Source: Adhaeribacter rhizoryzae
GTDB taxonomy: Bacteria > Bacteroidota > Bacteroidia > Cytophagales > Hymenobacteraceae
NCBI RefSeq assembly: GCF_008629685.1
Contig: NZ_VWSF01000013.1
Location: 1 to 64,000 of the forward strand
Length of the DNA stretch: 64,000 bases
Reading direction: 5' to 3'
In this document: positions 27,801 to 35,985 of the stretch, in pieces
Layout of the letters: every line of letters begins with the position of its first letter
Position numbering within the stretch: position 1 is the first letter of the stretch
Notes under the pieces: generated by a model
Databases searched by the model: none
Seen by the model: the letters and a program-made list of their open reading frames with translations, nothing else
What the model was told of the DNA's origin: nothing
Translations under genes and position numbers: made by a program

Positions 27801-28432
27801 TGCAGCAATACGTTGATTATTTGCATTCATTTTACGCAATGCCCCGCTCCCTCGCAACTGCTTCCTTACTGCAGGCAAACGAACCATTTTTATACTATCG
27901 CAAGGGGGGGCTTGCCCTATATGCCCTGCGTAAGTACATTAGTCAGGAAAAGGTTAATGGGGCGCTCCGGCGTCTGCTCCAAAAACGCACATCCGGAGCG
28001 CTACCCTTGCCAACTACCCTTAATCTTTACCAGGAACTACAAAATATTACCCCGGACTCTTTGAATTACCTGTTACACGATTTGTTTAAAGAGAACACCT
28101 ATTGGCGCCTCAAAACCAAGCAATTTACCGCAGCGCAAACAAAAGCCGGCAACTGGCAGGTAACCCTGAAAGTGCAGGCGCAAAAAGTAGTAGTTGCGGC
28201 TACGGGTTCTGAAAACGAAGTGCCGATGCAAGACTGGCTGGAAGTAGGTATTTTTGAGGAAGGCAAAGAAGCAACTGAACCGCTCTACCTGCAGATGCAC
28301 CGCATCCGGTCGGGTGAGCAAACCATTAAAGTAACCGTGCCACGCAAGCCTGAACGCGGCGGTATTGATCCGAATCATTTGATGATTGACCTGAGATTGG
28401 ATGATAACATCATGTACCTGGACGGGCGGTAA
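24836..28432 (+). CDS. ABC-2 permease fused to an M1-family aminopeptidase
   Basis: A 1198-residue fusion. The first ~600 residues are a polytopic ABC-2-type membrane region with about a dozen hydrophobic segments and an internal duplication-like layout. From ~residue 640 the protein is a periplasmic M1 metallopeptidase: a beta-sandwich segment (VEIYPAQQQVEIQAAYTLVNKNALPIDSIHL), then zinc motif HEVAH at 944-948 and a third ligand Glu969 in LIEGLAVYSG. The usual M1 GAMEN loop is a glycine-rich variant (GVGGGGATADAG). Similar fusions occur in Bacteroidota next to an ATPase like the one here. The role is unknown; peptide export coupled to trimming is one inference. Confidence 0.92.
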   Translation: MKFWNIFRFEFGYLVQRLSTWLYLAILLAFTFLMKLVITPGDGVYANNTFHITAITVIGSLIWLVMSASIAGEAAARDVQTQMHPLTYTAPVTKLNYLGGRFLAAFAVNALLLLALPVGVLLSFYLPGLDQGELLPFRPWAYLSVYLFIALPSAFVATALQFSLAALSRQVMTSYLAGLLLALVAQIIAVAAAKLFGNWDLVKLLDPIGVTGIIGNELQTWTPTEKNTRLVTLEGLFLLNRVWWLSVAAGFLSLTYFRFSFAAPVTNGRRRLFKRQPKVQAMATAETAILRVPAITVPQVQRNFGFKTNYYQTLTIAGASFRKIAKSPAGLTLIAAIALLSAVFGNKIMTEFGIPLLPTTQQVIAYLATPVGNLNTPLVIIPLLIIYFTGELVWQERAEGLSEIADATPITEWVLFTGKFLGLSLIILAWMALLMAGGIGMQLGLGYHKLEIGLYLQTLFGLQLLNYLLFALLALVVHVVVNQKYIGYLAMLLVISFMAFPATFGVEHNLLIFDSDPGWWYTDMRGFGATLGPWLWFKLYWLAWALLLAVVAKLLWPRGRAQGLKYHLLLAQRRFTRPTTWVAIIGVGLLLTLGSFIFYNTNVLNEYLTGADLNEQKAEYERRYSQYQNTPQPHLTATKLHVEIYPAQQQVEIQAAYTLVNKNALPIDSIHLSSVSGIAINKIKFNRPAAGVLIDQELSHYIYALKQPLQPGDSLLVNFVVHYQPQGFQNNGPNALVMENGTSFTNYDLLPTIGYQRYREINDAVLRKKYQLATRPAIPALYDAEARKKPGSTDQTTLEAIVGTAKNEVAVAPGRLHQTWTAGGRRYFHYKTDASIGSEYTFLSAQYAVQESNWHNVAIRIYYHPDHAININRMLRSAKASLAYYTEQFGPYPYKYFTLVERAGVGGGGATADAGIIYYGEQNTLMKPDDGPNGFDLPYYILAHEVAHQWWGLARLTPANVEGAGVLIEGLAVYSGMQVLEKNYGNKHLQQYVDYLHSFYAMPRSLATASLLQANEPFLYYRKGGLALYALRKYISQEKVNGALRRLLQKRTSGALPLPTTLNLYQELQNITPDSLNYLLHDLFKENTYWRLKTKQFTAAQTKAGNWQVTLKVQAQKVVVAATGSENEVPMQDWLEVGIFEEGKEATEPLYLQMHRIRSGEQTIKVTVPRKPERGGIDPNHLMIDLRLDDNIMYLDGR

Positions 28433-28556
28433 AAAACCGCAACTAACTAAAGAATTCAGGAACGCTGAATTTGGAGCCAGAAAACTGCTCCGGGGCTTTC
28501 TGCTGCTACTTGTTCTCTTACATTAGGTAATTTTAGTAGCAGAAGTTAAAGTGTAA

Positions 28557-29045
28557 TTATTTACGCCGGAGCAGTTTTATAAAACTGAAAGGATAAATAT
28601 TCTTTTCATCGGGCTGGTGGTCTTCACGCCACACTTCCTGCCAGTCTTGTTCGTTGTAAGCCGGGTAATAAACATCGCCCTCAAAAGTGGCATGTATAAG
28701 CGTCAGGTACATGGTATCTATTAGGGGTAAGGCCTCTTTTAATATTTCGGCTCCGCCAATAATAAATATATCTTTATTTATCTCTTGTGCTTTGTTTATG
28801 GCTTCGGTTAAAGAATTTACCACCAGGGTACCCGGCACTTGGTAATCTGGCTGGCGGGTAATAATAACGGAGGTACGCAGGGGCAGCGGTTTACCGATAG
28901 ATTCGTAGGTTTTGCGGCCCATTAAAATAGGATGGTGCAAGGTAGTAGCTTTAAAAAACTTCAGGTCGGCGGGCAGGTGCCAGGGCAATTTATTTTCTTT
29001 CCCAATAACCCGGTTTTCCGACATGGCAAAAATGGAAGCTATCAT
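28557..29045 (-). CDS. folA: Dihydrofolate reductase
   Basis: A 162-residue cytoplasmic enzyme that reduces dihydrofolate to tetrahydrofolate with NADPH. The N-terminal pattern IASIFAMSENRVIGKENKLPWHLPADLKFFK (with the substrate-binding Asp), MGRKTYESIGKPLP, and IFIIGGAEILKEALP are diagnostic. Length is standard. It appears monocistronic; the usual partner thyA is not adjacent. Confidence 0.97.
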   Translation of the reverse strand: MIASIFAMSENRVIGKENKLPWHLPADLKFFKATTLHHPILMGRKTYESIGKPLPLRTSVIITRQPDYQVPGTLVVNSLTEAINKAQEINKDIFIIGGAEILKEALPLIDTMYLTLIHATFEGDVYYPAYNEQDWQEVWREDHQPDEKNIYPFSFIKLLRRK

Positions 29046-29223
29046 GTAGATTTTATTTGTTCTTTCGGATTTTAAATAAATATGGTTGCAGGCAGTTGCT
29101 TTTGCTTGCAGGTGCCTGCAACCTATAAAATCAAAGGTAGCTTTAATATTTTGTTTGGCAGAAATCTAAACCTGCCGATGCAGTGGTATATTTTAGTTGG
29201 CTTGCAATTTTGCAACAACTTTT

Positions 29224-30675
29224 TTAAAAGAAGGAAATGAATAACCAACCTAGTAACCCAAACAGTAAACCGCCGAGCAGGGTAGGCACAATATTGTGGG
29301 CCAGTACGCTTTTGTAATTTTTAATATTAGCAATAGAAGCGGCGGCGATAATATTAAATAAGCAAATAGCATTACCCATAGAGGCCCCGCTTAGTTGTAA
29401 CGCAAGCACAGAAGCTGGTGGCATATTTAAAGATTCGCCGGTAACCAGTTGGGAAGGACCAAAAACAACATTCGAAATGGTGGTGCTGCCGGTTATAAAA
29501 GAACCGGTTATGCCAATAAAGGGGGCACATATCGGGTAAAAATTACCTAAGCGGGCCAGCATTTCGGAAATATAATTTACCATAGAAGGTTGACTTACCC
29601 CGGAATTTAACATGAGTTGGGCCACAGCGATAGAAGGAAATAAAACAATTAGAACGGTAATAATTTTACCAAAAGTGTCTTTCAGGTAAAAAGATTGGGT
29701 TTTGGTAAAAAACGCTACGCCCAGGCCAACTATTATAAAAGGAATAAGCGGCGACTGCATCGGCTTTAAAGAAGCATCTATGTTGGAGCCGAACATATTG
29801 TTGAAACTAATATCCCAACCAATCCAGCGGTGCAGCGGGTTAAATAATTTAGGTAGCAGCAGCAAAAAAGCCAAAGCCGCATACGGCACCCAATATTGCA
29901 AATGCAGGTTCCGCTGATAACCTTTAAAATAAAGCACCGATAAAACCAACATAATGAGTGCGGCCAGCACCGTAGCCAGTTCAGGAACAAAGTAGGCCAA
30001 TGCACAAAAAGGCAAAGCAAAAAAGGAATATAATACAAGAACCTGCTTTTTATCTTTTACCGGAATATTATATTGGGCAAATAACCGAAAAACAAATAAA
30101 AGTAAAACGGCTATTACCATAACCCCCGCCACCGCCGACAAAATGGCAATATTTTGTACGGTAGCACCCGGCAGTTGCAGCGGAATTTGCAAACCCGTAA
30201 GCAAGGGAGTACCAACCGCACCAAACATAGAGAACAGGCCATCGAACAACAAAACCACCGATACGGAAAGAATAGCATTAAAACCCAAAGAAATAAGGAG
30301 TAGGGGCACAATAGCGCCTGGGGTACCAAATCCCGCCACCCCTTCGAAAAGCGCGGTAAGCCCTATTGCCAGCAAAAAAAACTTTAGTTCTTTGGTAGTT
30401 TCCAGGTTATCCAGCGAGTGGCTTATACCATTTATTAAGCCGGTCTTATCCATAATATTATACAGAAAAGCAGCCCCAAAAACAATCATCAGAATATTAA
30501 TGGTTGTCATTAAGGAAACGCCTAAAGTACCTAAGAAATGGCTGAAAGACGCACCCCAGTAAAAAAACAAGACCAGGGTAACCAGCAATCCGGCGTAAAC
30601 AGCTTCTTTTACACCCTTAGTTAGGGAAAGAATTATTAAAACCAAAATAGGCAGAACCGATAGAAAATATACCAT
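29224..30675 (-). CDS. L-lactate permease-type transporter (LctP family)
   Basis: A 483-residue membrane protein with ~12 hydrophobic segments. Family blocks include FGAAFLYNIMDKTGLI, LFEGVAGFGTPGAIVPLLL, and near the end GITGSFITGSTTISNVVFGPSQ and SGASMGNAICLFNIIAAAS. Such proteins import L-lactate (and glycolate) with protons. It is ~60 residues shorter than E. coli LldP, mostly in loops. No lactate dehydrogenase gene is adjacent, so the substrate assignment is by family only. Confidence 0.88.
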   Translation of the reverse strand: MVYFLSVLPILVLIILSLTKGVKEAVYAGLLVTLVLFFYWGASFSHFLGTLGVSLMTTINILMIVFGAAFLYNIMDKTGLINGISHSLDNLETTKELKFFLLAIGLTALFEGVAGFGTPGAIVPLLLISLGFNAILSVSVVLLFDGLFSMFGAVGTPLLTGLQIPLQLPGATVQNIAILSAVAGVMVIAVLLLFVFRLFAQYNIPVKDKKQVLVLYSFFALPFCALAYFVPELATVLAALIMLVLSVLYFKGYQRNLHLQYWVPYAALAFLLLLPKLFNPLHRWIGWDISFNNMFGSNIDASLKPMQSPLIPFIIVGLGVAFFTKTQSFYLKDTFGKIITVLIVLFPSIAVAQLMLNSGVSQPSMVNYISEMLARLGNFYPICAPFIGITGSFITGSTTISNVVFGPSQLVTGESLNMPPASVLALQLSGASMGNAICLFNIIAAASIANIKNYKSVLAHNIVPTLLGGLLFGLLGWLFISFF

Positions 30676-31014
30676 AAACTTAGCTTTAGTTCTAAACCTT
30701 GCTGCGCTGCCAGGCAGCCCTAAGGAACTGGAGGTTTATAGCGGGTAAGTTAAATATTTAAACCCGAAAAGACAGGTTATACAAATTGAACCTGCTTATT
30801 CTTCGCCGGGATATTTCTTATTTTTCAGCTTATTTTCTTATAACCAGCAGAGTTTTATTCTGTACAAAGACAAAAATAAGTAGGCAAAAACTAACAGGTA
30901 AATATTAACCACCGCTGCCCCTCCGGAAATAGAAGGGAGCGCTCGGCGATTTAGAAAGTACTTGTATGCCAATGAATAAATTATGTTGGTATAAAACTTA
31001 TGATAATCTTTAAC
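30676..31014. other. Gene-free spacer upstream of the lactate permease
   Basis: About 340 bases without a reading frame. A short GC-rich inverted repeat (GCTGC-CAGGCAGC) occurs near 30700-30715. The permease promoter should be in the left part. Confidence 0.4.
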
Positions 31015-31068
31015 TATTTACTGTTTACTGTTTACTGTTCACTGTTCACTGAAAACTGCTTACTGTTT
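31015..31068. repeat. Short tandem repeat (TTTACTG/TTCACTG units)
   Basis: About seven imperfect 7-bp units TTTACTG and TTCACTG run into the 3' end of fmt, whose stop codon begins at 31060, so the last codons of fmt are encoded by repeat sequence. Confidence 0.8.
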
Positions 31069-31986
31069 AAGCCGGTAGCCGCGCAGAAATTCACTTATGC
31101 CCATTCGTTTTTTGCCTTCCAGTTGTAGGTCGGTGAGGCTGAGGTTACCGTTGGCAGTGGCTACGTGGAGGTAAGTTTTGCCGTCGGAGGTAAACGTTCC
31201 GGGAGTGGCTGTAGTTTGGCTATCTGGTATTATTTCGGCTTTAAATACTTTTAATGTTTTGTCGTCCAGCTTGGTCCAGGCGGTAGGGTACGGCGATAAG
31301 CCCCGGATAAAATTGCGCACCTGGGCAGCGGGTTGGTGCCAGTTTATTTCGCAGGTTTCTTTAAATATTTTGGGTGCTTCTTTTAGTTCGTGGCTCATGG
31401 GCTGCGGCTGGGGCGTAACGGTACCGAATTCTATGGCTCTTACGGTTTTCAGGGCAAGCGTTGCGCCGGCGTGTTTCAGCTTTTCGTAAAGGGTGCCAAA
31501 ATCATCATCATCCGCAATATTAATTTTATCCTGCAATAGCATGTCGCCGGTATCTATCTGGTGGCGCAGGAAAAAAGAAGTTGCCCCGGTTTCGGTTTCG
31601 CCGTTGATTAAAGCCCAGTTAATAGGTGCCGCGCCCCGGTATTGCGGCAGCAACGAAGCATGAATATTAAACGTACCCAGCGCCGGCATGGCCCACACTA
31701 CTTCGGGCAACATCCGGAAAGCCACAATTATTTGCAGATTAGCCTGGTAACTGCGCAACTCTTCCAGGAAACTTTCGGCTTTTAAATTAGTGGGCTGCAA
31801 CACCGGAATATTTTGGCTGATGGCGTATTCTTTCACTGGCGATTGCGCCAGCTTTAAACCCCGGCCGGCGGGTTTATCGGGGGCAGTAATAACGGCCACC
31901 ACATTGTACTTATTTTCTACTAAAGATTGGAGCGTAGGTACGGCAAAATCGGGCGTACCCATAAATATTATTCTTAAATTCTGCAT
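31060..31986 (-). CDS. fmt: Methionyl-tRNA formyltransferase
   Basis: A 308-residue enzyme that formylates initiator Met-tRNA. The start IIFMGTPDFAVPTLQSL, the APDKPAGRG loop, the active-site block NIHASLLPQYRGAAPINWALINGETETG and HQIDTGD are all intact, followed by a C-terminal OB-fold-like domain (LRDLQ-type end SLTDLQLEGKKRMGISEFLRGYRL). It ends in a tandem repeat. The DUF1343 gene ends 6 bp upstream of its start, so the two may be co-transcribed. Confidence 0.97.
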   Translation of the reverse strand: MQNLRIIFMGTPDFAVPTLQSLVENKYNVVAVITAPDKPAGRGLKLAQSPVKEYAISQNIPVLQPTNLKAESFLEELRSYQANLQIIVAFRMLPEVVWAMPALGTFNIHASLLPQYRGAAPINWALINGETETGATSFFLRHQIDTGDMLLQDKINIADDDDFGTLYEKLKHAGATLALKTVRAIEFGTVTPQPQPMSHELKEAPKIFKETCEINWHQPAAQVRNFIRGLSPYPTAWTKLDDKTLKVFKAEIIPDSQTTATPGTFTSDGKTYLHVATANGNLSLTDLQLEGKKRMGISEFLRGYRLKQ

Positions 31987-31992
31987 AAAAGC

Positions 31993-33225
31993 TTATTCGA
32001 AATCGGGGTAAAGTAAATATTGCTTGCGCATTTTTTTGTAAGCGGTTAAAGCCGGTTCCCACGAAGCCCGTATTTCGGCCTCCGATTTACCGGCTTTTAT
32101 CTGCGCCTGCAATTCGGTGTTACCGGCCAGCGTATTAAAGAAATTATTGAAAAACTTATCCTGATTGGTGGAGTTCTGGTAAAAATCGAGCAGGTAAGCC
32201 AACGAAAATTTCCCCTGCACATCTTTTTCGGTTAGTTTATAACCGTAGCAAACCTGGTTCAGGTTGGGTGGATTAGTAGCGCCGGGCACCGATTTAGGCG
32301 TAAAAGAATAAGTTTTCTTTTTGTAAAACGGGCTGCCAATTACCTGGAAAGGCGTAGCCGTGCCGCGGCCCACACTCACGGAGGTGCCTTCGAACAAACA
32401 AATAGACGGATAAACCTGAATGGCTAAATCGTTGGGCAAATTAGGCGAAGGTTTTACGGGTAAAGAATACCGCGATTTATGGGTATAATTTTTTGCCGGA
32501 ATAACGGTTACCTTACAAGTGCGCTGCCCCGCCAGCCATTTCTGGCCGTTAATCATACCCGCCAGTTCGCCAACTGTTAAGCCGTGTACCACCGGAATAG
32601 GATGCATGCCCACAAACGACTGGTGTTTTAAGTTCAGCACCGGGCCGTCTACGAAATAACCGGTAGGGTTGGGCCGGTCTAATATTAATACGGTTTTGTT
32701 GTATTCGGCGGCGGCTTCCATTACGTAATGCATGGTGCTGATGTAGGTGTAAAACCGCGCGCCCACATCCTGAATATCAAAAAGCAGCACATCTACGTTT
32801 TGGAGTTGTTCGGCCGAAGGTTTTTTGTTTTTACCGTACAAGGAAAAAATAGGCAAGCCGGTTTTGCTGTCGGTAGCGTTACTAATGTGGGCGCCCGCAT
32901 CGGCATCGCCCCGGAAGCCGTGCTCGGGGGCAAATATTAACGTAATATTTACCTTAGCCGCTACCAGCGAATCTACCAGGTGCTTGTTGCCAATCATGGA
33001 GGTTTGGTTTACCACCATGGCTACGCGTTTATTTTTTAACAGGGGTAAATATTCGCCGGTCCGTTCGGCACCAGTTTGAATAGCAGCGGCCGGCAGCGTA
33101 ACGGTTGTTTGGGCTTTAGGCGGCTTATTAACAGCGGCCGTTTCGTTCCGGGCACTGGTGCTTTCGGAACATTGTGCCAGACTAAACAGTATGGATAAAA
33201 GCAAAAGCAGGTGTGCGTGCATCAT
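31993..33225 (-). CDS. DUF1343 / NamZ-type exo-beta-N-acetylmuramidase, lipoprotein
   Basis: A 410-residue predicted lipoprotein (LLLLLSILFSLAQC, Cys19). The DUF1343 family is recognised by TGAERTGEYLPLLKNKRVAMVVNQTSM, FAPEHGFRGDADAGAHI, LLFDIQDVGARFYTYISTMHYVMEA, LDRPNPTGYFVDGP and GRGTATPFQVIGSPF. A characterised member, NamZ, removes terminal N-acetylmuramic acid from peptidoglycan fragments, which suggests a role in cell-wall recycling. It lies just upstream of fmt on the same strand; the FtsX-type permease gene is divergent. Confidence 0.9.
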   Translation of the reverse strand: MMHAHLLLLLSILFSLAQCSESTSARNETAAVNKPPKAQTTVTLPAAAIQTGAERTGEYLPLLKNKRVAMVVNQTSMIGNKHLVDSLVAAKVNITLIFAPEHGFRGDADAGAHISNATDSKTGLPIFSLYGKNKKPSAEQLQNVDVLLFDIQDVGARFYTYISTMHYVMEAAAEYNKTVLILDRPNPTGYFVDGPVLNLKHQSFVGMHPIPVVHGLTVGELAGMINGQKWLAGQRTCKVTVIPAKNYTHKSRYSLPVKPSPNLPNDLAIQVYPSICLFEGTSVSVGRGTATPFQVIGSPFYKKKTYSFTPKSVPGATNPPNLNQVCYGYKLTEKDVQGKFSLAYLLDFYQNSTNQDKFFNNFFNTLAGNTELQAQIKAGKSEAEIRASWEPALTAYKKMRKQYLLYPDFE

Positions 33226-33281
33226 AAAGTAAAATTAGAAAATTTAAATCAGGCACCTATATTTGTTCTAAAGAAGCCCGC

Positions 33282-34496
33282 GTGAACATAGCAAGGTATA
33301 TTTCGAGTAAGATAACAGATTCCGGTACGGAGTCTTTTACGGCGTCGGTTACAAAAATAGCAATTATTAGCATTGCTATTGGGTTGGCTATCATGATTGT
33401 TTCCTTCTCTATTCTGGAAGGTTTCCGCAACCAGATTCAAAGCAAAATATTCAGTTTTGCGGCCCACATACAAGTAAGCAAGTACGATACCAATAATTCT
33501 TTTGAAGGCGACCCGGTAAGTTCTCTTGCCATAGAAAAAGATTTAAAAGGCATTGCTGAAATCCAAACAAAACAACCTTACGCTTTTAAAACCGCCATTG
33601 CCAAAGGCTCCGACGAAGTATTGGGCATTATTATTAAAGGGGTAGATAAAACTTACGACCTGGGCCCGATGCGCGGAAATTTAGTAGAAGGCAAAACCAT
33701 TACTTTTACCGATACCGCCGCCTCTAACGAAATAATGGTAAGCCGGCAAATTGCCGATAAACTGCGCCTGCATATTGGCGATAAAGCTACTTTTTATTTT
33801 ATTCAGAATCCGCCCCGGGCCCGCCGGTTTACCGTTACCGGCATTTACAAAACCGGTTTAGAAGAGTTTGACCAGGCTTACGTGATTGCCGATTTGCAGC
33901 ACATCCGCGACCTGAACCGCTGGGACGATACCCTGGCGGGCGGCTACGAAATTGTGCTGAAAGATTTTGCCAAAATAGATACGGTAGCCAACGTTATTTT
34001 CGATAAGATGGACTATGACCTGCAACTCGAAAAAATTACCGACCAGTACGCCCAATTATTCGATTGGATGAAGCTGCTAAAGAAAAACGTGATTATTTTC
34101 TTAATCCTGATCATTTTTGTGGCCACTTTTAACATGATTTCCACGGTGTTTATCATGATTCTGGAACGCACCAACATGATTGGGTTATTAAAGGCTTTGG
34201 GGGCCACCGATCCGCAAATACGCGAAATATTCTTTTTTAAAGGACTGAGCCTGACCTTAAAAGGGTTGTTCTGGGGCAACGTAATAGCCTTAAGTTTTTG
34301 TTACCTGCAAGATCGCTTCAAAATTATTCCGCTCGATCCCGAAAATTATTACATGGATACGGTGCCCATCAACTGGAATTTTGGGGTAATTGTGTTGCTA
34401 AACGCCATTACTTTAATTCTCACTATGCTGTCTATTATTATTCCCACCCTCATGATTACCCGCATAAAACCGGTAACGGCTATTAAGTTTGATTAA
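33282..34496 (+). CDS. FtsX/LolC-E-type ABC transporter permease
   Basis: A 404-residue inner-membrane protein with one N-terminal helix (IAIISIAIGLAIMIVSFSILEGF), a ~230-residue periplasmic MacB-like domain and three C-terminal helices containing the FtsX consensus (MILERTNMIGLLKALGATDPQIREIFFFKG). The start codon is GTG (VNIARYISSKI). The layout is that of LolC/LolE or MacB-type permeases, which release lipoproteins or drive mechanical work rather than transport through the membrane. No ATPase is adjacent, so the partner must be encoded elsewhere. Confidence 0.9.
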   Translation: MNIARYISSKITDSGTESFTASVTKIAIISIAIGLAIMIVSFSILEGFRNQIQSKIFSFAAHIQVSKYDTNNSFEGDPVSSLAIEKDLKGIAEIQTKQPYAFKTAIAKGSDEVLGIIIKGVDKTYDLGPMRGNLVEGKTITFTDTAASNEIMVSRQIADKLRLHIGDKATFYFIQNPPRARRFTVTGIYKTGLEEFDQAYVIADLQHIRDLNRWDDTLAGGYEIVLKDFAKIDTVANVIFDKMDYDLQLEKITDQYAQLFDWMKLLKKNVIIFLILIIFVATFNMISTVFIMILERTNMIGLLKALGATDPQIREIFFFKGLSLTLKGLFWGNVIALSFCYLQDRFKIIPLDPENYYMDTVPINWNFGVIVLLNAITLILTMLSIIIPTLMITRIKPVTAIKFD

Positions 34497-34604
34497 GTAA
34501 TTATAGCATTCTATTTAAATAATATTTGCCGCTGGTTAAAGGTGCCTTGTTGATTTTGCCCGGATAATTTGCATATATCGGTTGGGTAAGCTTACCTTTC
34601 TGCT

Positions 34605-35912
34605 ATGCATAAAATCTGGTTAATATTTCAGCGGGAGTACCTGGTGCGGGTCCGTAAAAAAAGTTTTATCGTCATGACGCTGCTGGCACCTATTCTGCTG
34701 GCCGCCATTCTGGTTATTCCTATTTATTTAACTACCGTAACCGATAAAACCAATACCATTCAGGTGCTGGACGAAAGCGGTTTATTTCAGGATAAATTCC
34801 AAAGCACTGAAAAGCAGGTGTACCTACCCGTGCAGGGCAACCTGGAAACCTTAAAAGCGGCTTTCCTGGCAAGCGATCATACGGCTTTGCTTTACATTCC
34901 CAAACTAGATTTAGATAATCCAGCCGGCATCCGGCTTTACTCTAAGAGCAATATTAGCCTCGATAATAAGCTGGCCATTGAAAACAGCCTGCAGAAAGAA
35001 ATTGAAACCCTGAAATACCAGCGGTCGGGCATTGAGCAGGAATTGCTCGAAAAAATTAAAACCGATGTTGATATTAGTACAACCAACCTGAGCAAAGAAG
35101 GCGAAAAAGATAATAATGCCTTTGTAACAACGGGCGCGGGCTACGTTGGCGCTTTCCTGATTTACATGTTTATTTTTATTTACGGCGTGCAGATTATGCG
35201 GGGCGTTATCGAAGAAAAAACCAACCGGATTGTAGAAGTTATAATTTCGTCGGTTAAGCCTTTTCAGTTAATGATGGGCAAAATATTGGGGATTGCGGCC
35301 GTGGGGCTTACCCAGTTTTTACTCTGGATAATATTATCGACGGTGGTTACCTCAGCCGTAACGGCCAGTTTCAAAGATAAGCTGGTTGATTCTCAGGCCC
35401 AATCAGTAGCCGCAGCGGGCGTAGAGAACCCGGCAACGGTAAAGGCCAGCGGTCCATCCGAAATATTAACCGCCCTCGATAACCTGAATTTACCCATGAT
35501 ACTGGGCTGTTTTGTGTTTTACTTTTTGGGCGGTTATTTGCTTTACGGGGCATTATTTGGGGCCGTGGGCGCTGCCGTAGATAACGAAACCGATACCCAG
35601 CAGTTTATGCTCCCGATTACCATTCCGCTTATTATTACCTTTGTAGTGGCCCAAACCGTAATTATCCGCAACCCCGACGGAGCGGTGGCTTTCTGGATGT
35701 CTATTATTCCGTTTACCTCGCCCATTGCCATGATGCTGCGCATTCCGTTTGGCGTTCCCTTACCCGAATTATTGTTATCGATGGGCCTGCTGGTGCTGGG
35801 TTTTGTATTTACTACCTGGATTGCGGCCCGCATTTACCGGGTTGGTATTTTAATGTACGGCAAAAAAGTTAACTACCGCGAATTATCGAAATGGCTTTTT
35901 TATAAAGTTTAA
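34605..35912 (+). CDS. ABC-2-type permease (NatB-like)
   Basis: A 435-residue membrane protein. One N-terminal helix after a basic start (KIWLIFQREYLVRVRKKSF) is followed by a ~150-residue extracytoplasmic domain and five or so C-terminal helices. The GVIEEKTNRIVEVIISSVKPFQLMMGKILGI segment is characteristic of the NatB/ABC2_membrane_3 family. It follows the FtsX permease by 108 bp, on the same strand; an ATPase is not present in the window nearby. A terminator lies downstream at 35945. Confidence 0.9.
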   Translation: MHKIWLIFQREYLVRVRKKSFIVMTLLAPILLAAILVIPIYLTTVTDKTNTIQVLDESGLFQDKFQSTEKQVYLPVQGNLETLKAAFLASDHTALLYIPKLDLDNPAGIRLYSKSNISLDNKLAIENSLQKEIETLKYQRSGIEQELLEKIKTDVDISTTNLSKEGEKDNNAFVTTGAGYVGAFLIYMFIFIYGVQIMRGVIEEKTNRIVEVIISSVKPFQLMMGKILGIAAVGLTQFLLWIILSTVVTSAVTASFKDKLVDSQAQSVAAAGVENPATVKASGPSEILTALDNLNLPMILGCFVFYFLGGYLLYGALFGAVGAAVDNETDTQQFMLPITIPLIITFVVAQTVIIRNPDGAVAFWMSIIPFTSPIAMMLRIPFGVPLPELLLSMGLLVLGFVFTTWIAARIYRVGILMYGKKVNYRELSKWLFYKV

Positions 35913-35944
35913 AGTTATTTTAAATTCTATAAATTATAATTTTG

Positions 35945-35977
35945 AAGCGCCGGGTAAACTTGTCCGGCGCTTTTTTT
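35945..35977 (+). terminator. Intrinsic terminator after the ABC-2 permease
   Basis: Stem AAGCGCCGG / CCGGCGCTT with a 10-nt loop and a seven-T run. The next gene starts nine bases after the T-run. Confidence 0.88.
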
Positions 35978-35985
35978 GTGCTGCT

